A stretch of 64,000 nt of DNA, taken from NCBI RefSeq assembly GCF_002093975.1, contig NZ_KZ084324.1, positions 191,606 through 255,605 of the forward strand. Reading direction: 5' to 3'. Positions 63,077 to 64,000 of this stretch are shown piece by piece. The DNA comes from Thermoactinospora rubra (lineage in GTDB: Bacteria; Actinomycetota; Actinomycetes; Streptosporangiales; Streptosporangiaceae). The notes beneath the pieces are model-generated. The model ran no database searches. It worked only from the letters and a program-made list of their open reading frames with translations, and was not told the DNA's origin. The position numbers and the translations under genes are program-made. How positions within the stretch are numbered: position 1 is the stretch's first letter; the number at the start of each line of letters is the position of its first letter.

Positions 63077-64000
63077 CTACCGCGGCCCGAGCTTCTCCAC
63101 GATGAGCCGGTACAGCTGCCGGGGACGTCCCGGTTGCGGCGTGCGGTTCGGCGGAAGCGGCCACGCGAGTCCCTCGTCAACCAGCGTGCGCAGCAACCGC
63201 CGAGCCGTACGCGGCGTGACCCCGAGCATCCTGCCCGCGCTCTCCGCGTCGACCACGGTGTCCCCGCCCTCGAGCTTCGCCGCGAGCCGGGCCAGCACCT
63301 CGATGCCCTTCGGCTTGAGCGTCGTCGCCCCCGCCGGCGGCATCCTGGGCGCCGGGATGAGCGCCCTGCCTTCCCTGTCCACCGCGAAGCCCTGGGCCTG
63401 CTTGCCCGCCTGCGTGCGCGCCAGCGCCGCCCTGGCGTGCGATTCGGCGTCGTGCGTGGTGCGCCCCATGCCGACGCCCACCTCCACCGCCAGCCCCAGC
63501 TCGTCCCGGATCCGCGCCGCGAACGGCAGGACACGGAACCCGTCGGTGGCCGCGGTGATGGATCCCCGCGTGGCCGTCACCAGGTAGCTGTGGTCGTCGA
63601 TGGGCCACACCGTGGCGTTGAGCCGGTTGGCCTCCTGCACCAGCAGCCGGTGCAGCGACAGCCGCAGCTCGTCGCGCCAGTAGCGCGGCGAGGCCCGCCG
63701 TACCGGCTCCCGGAGGGTCGGCACCTCGACCAGCACCACGGTGAGCTGCGACTCCTCCAGCCGGTGATGGGCGCCGAGCAGTGCGGCGGTGTGCAGCGCC
63801 GTCCGCACGGCGGCCGAGGTCGGCCGTACCCTGATGACCGGCACCCCGGCGCCCTGCAGCCGGTCCGCCACGGCGGGCAGGCACGTCAGCGCCCCGGTGG
63901 TGGTCCCTTGGCGGGCCAGCCGTTCATGGAAGGCCGCGATCGTCCCGGTCGCTCCGGGCTCGTCGCGGCTGTGCACTTCTGTTGTCGGAATTCCCAGATC
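63077..64000 (-). CDS. hypothetical regulator, C-terminal winged helix, N-terminus cut by window edge
   Basis: A protein fragment of 307 residues; the frame stays open to base 64000, so the true start is outside. The visible part has an alpha/beta sensor-like region (RLQGAGVPVIRVRPTSAAVRTAL), a nucleotide-cyclase-like or GGDEF-like fold suggested by LGLAVEVGVGMGRTTHDAESHA, and a C-terminal winged helix (TVVDAESAGRMLGVTPRTARRLLRTLVDEGLA). The family is not recognised. It probably regulates genes outside this window. Confidence 0.7.
   Translation of the reverse strand, partial: DLGIPTTEVHSRDEPGATGTIAAFHERLARQGTTTGALTCLPAVADRLQGAGVPVIRVRPTSAAVRTALHTAALLGAHHRLEESQLTVVLVEVPTLREPVRRASPRYWRDELRLSLHRLLVQEANRLNATVWPIDDHSYLVTATRGSITAATDGFRVLPFAARIRDELGLAVEVGVGMGRTTHDAESHARAALARTQAGKQAQGFAVDREGRALIPAPRMPPAGATTLKPKGIEVLARLAAKLEGGDTVVDAESAGRMLGVTPRTARRLLRTLVDEGLAWPLPPNRTPQPGRPRQLYRLIVEKLGPR

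Overview
The window is about 73% GC by eye, with strongly GC-biased third positions, GTG/TTG starts, 4-nt ATGA/GTGA gene overlaps, conservon-type signalling operons, Tat and lipoprotein signals and secreted CBM2 cellulases. This points to a soil actinomycete. The mix is most like Streptosporangiales (a Nonomuraea-like genome), but the sequence alone does not fix the genus. I see no rRNA, tRNA, transposase, phage gene or CRISPR array, so this is ordinary chromosome with a few accessory insertions.

Layout. 1-9 kb: a PhoX-like Tat protein, a lytic transglycosylase lipoprotein, a molybdate importer (modABC) behind an unusual double palindrome, a cupredoxin lipoprotein, a BlaI/M56-peptidase pair, a VanW-family membrane protein and a YnfA-like protein. 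9-14 kb: a membrane-protein gene broken by a frame change, an overlapping two-gene nucleotidyltransferase module, then a sigma factor, its membrane partner with a large ectodomain, and a secreted GH6-CBM2 cellulase. 14-21 kb: MetE-like methyltransferase, two DJ-1/PfpI-type proteins (one an AraC regulator), a DUF1232 protein, a MarR/VOC divergent pair and a B12-binding radical SAM enzyme. 21.8-27.7 kb: two convergent conservons (nitrate-sensor-like histidine kinase, Roadblock, DUF742, Ras-like GTPase), the first lacking its own Roadblock and GTPase genes. 27.7-32.4 kb: flavin amine-oxidase-like enzyme, lipoprotein, SDR and MmyB-type regulator. 32.4-43.8 kb: a surface-glycan cluster (large fused glycosyltransferase, UDP-GlcNAc 2-epimerase, two further glycosyltransferases, nucleotide-sugar dehydrogenase, anchored TIM-barrel hydrolase-like protein) interrupted by two toxin-antitoxin modules, one of them next to a duplicated end of the epimerase gene. 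43.8-47.9 kb: secreted CBM2-GH5 cellulase divergent from a second sigma factor and two related CU044_5270-type proteins.

The most interesting region is 47.9-60.9 kb. Two divergent operons share a single near-perfect 7-1-7 Fur-family palindrome that looks like an actinobacterial Zur (zinc repressor) box. Leftward it faces an AztD-like secreted beta-propeller with His-rich loops and a complete metallophore-type importer (lipoprotein, two FecCD permeases, ATPase). Rightward it faces a 40-residue peptide containing HPTCNH, a hairpin, a ThiF-like leader-binding protein, a CocE-type hydrolase, a YcaO cyclodehydratase with a proline-rich C-terminus, a SagB-type flavin dehydrogenase and two ABC exporters. 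I read this as a zinc-starvation-induced azole-containing RiPP (TOMM) that is exported and re-imported, i.e. a candidate ribosomal zincophore. The gene families are well supported; the zinc link and the product are inference.

The window ends with an aromatic aminotransferase, an EamA-type exporter and a C-terminal winged-helix protein cut by the right edge.
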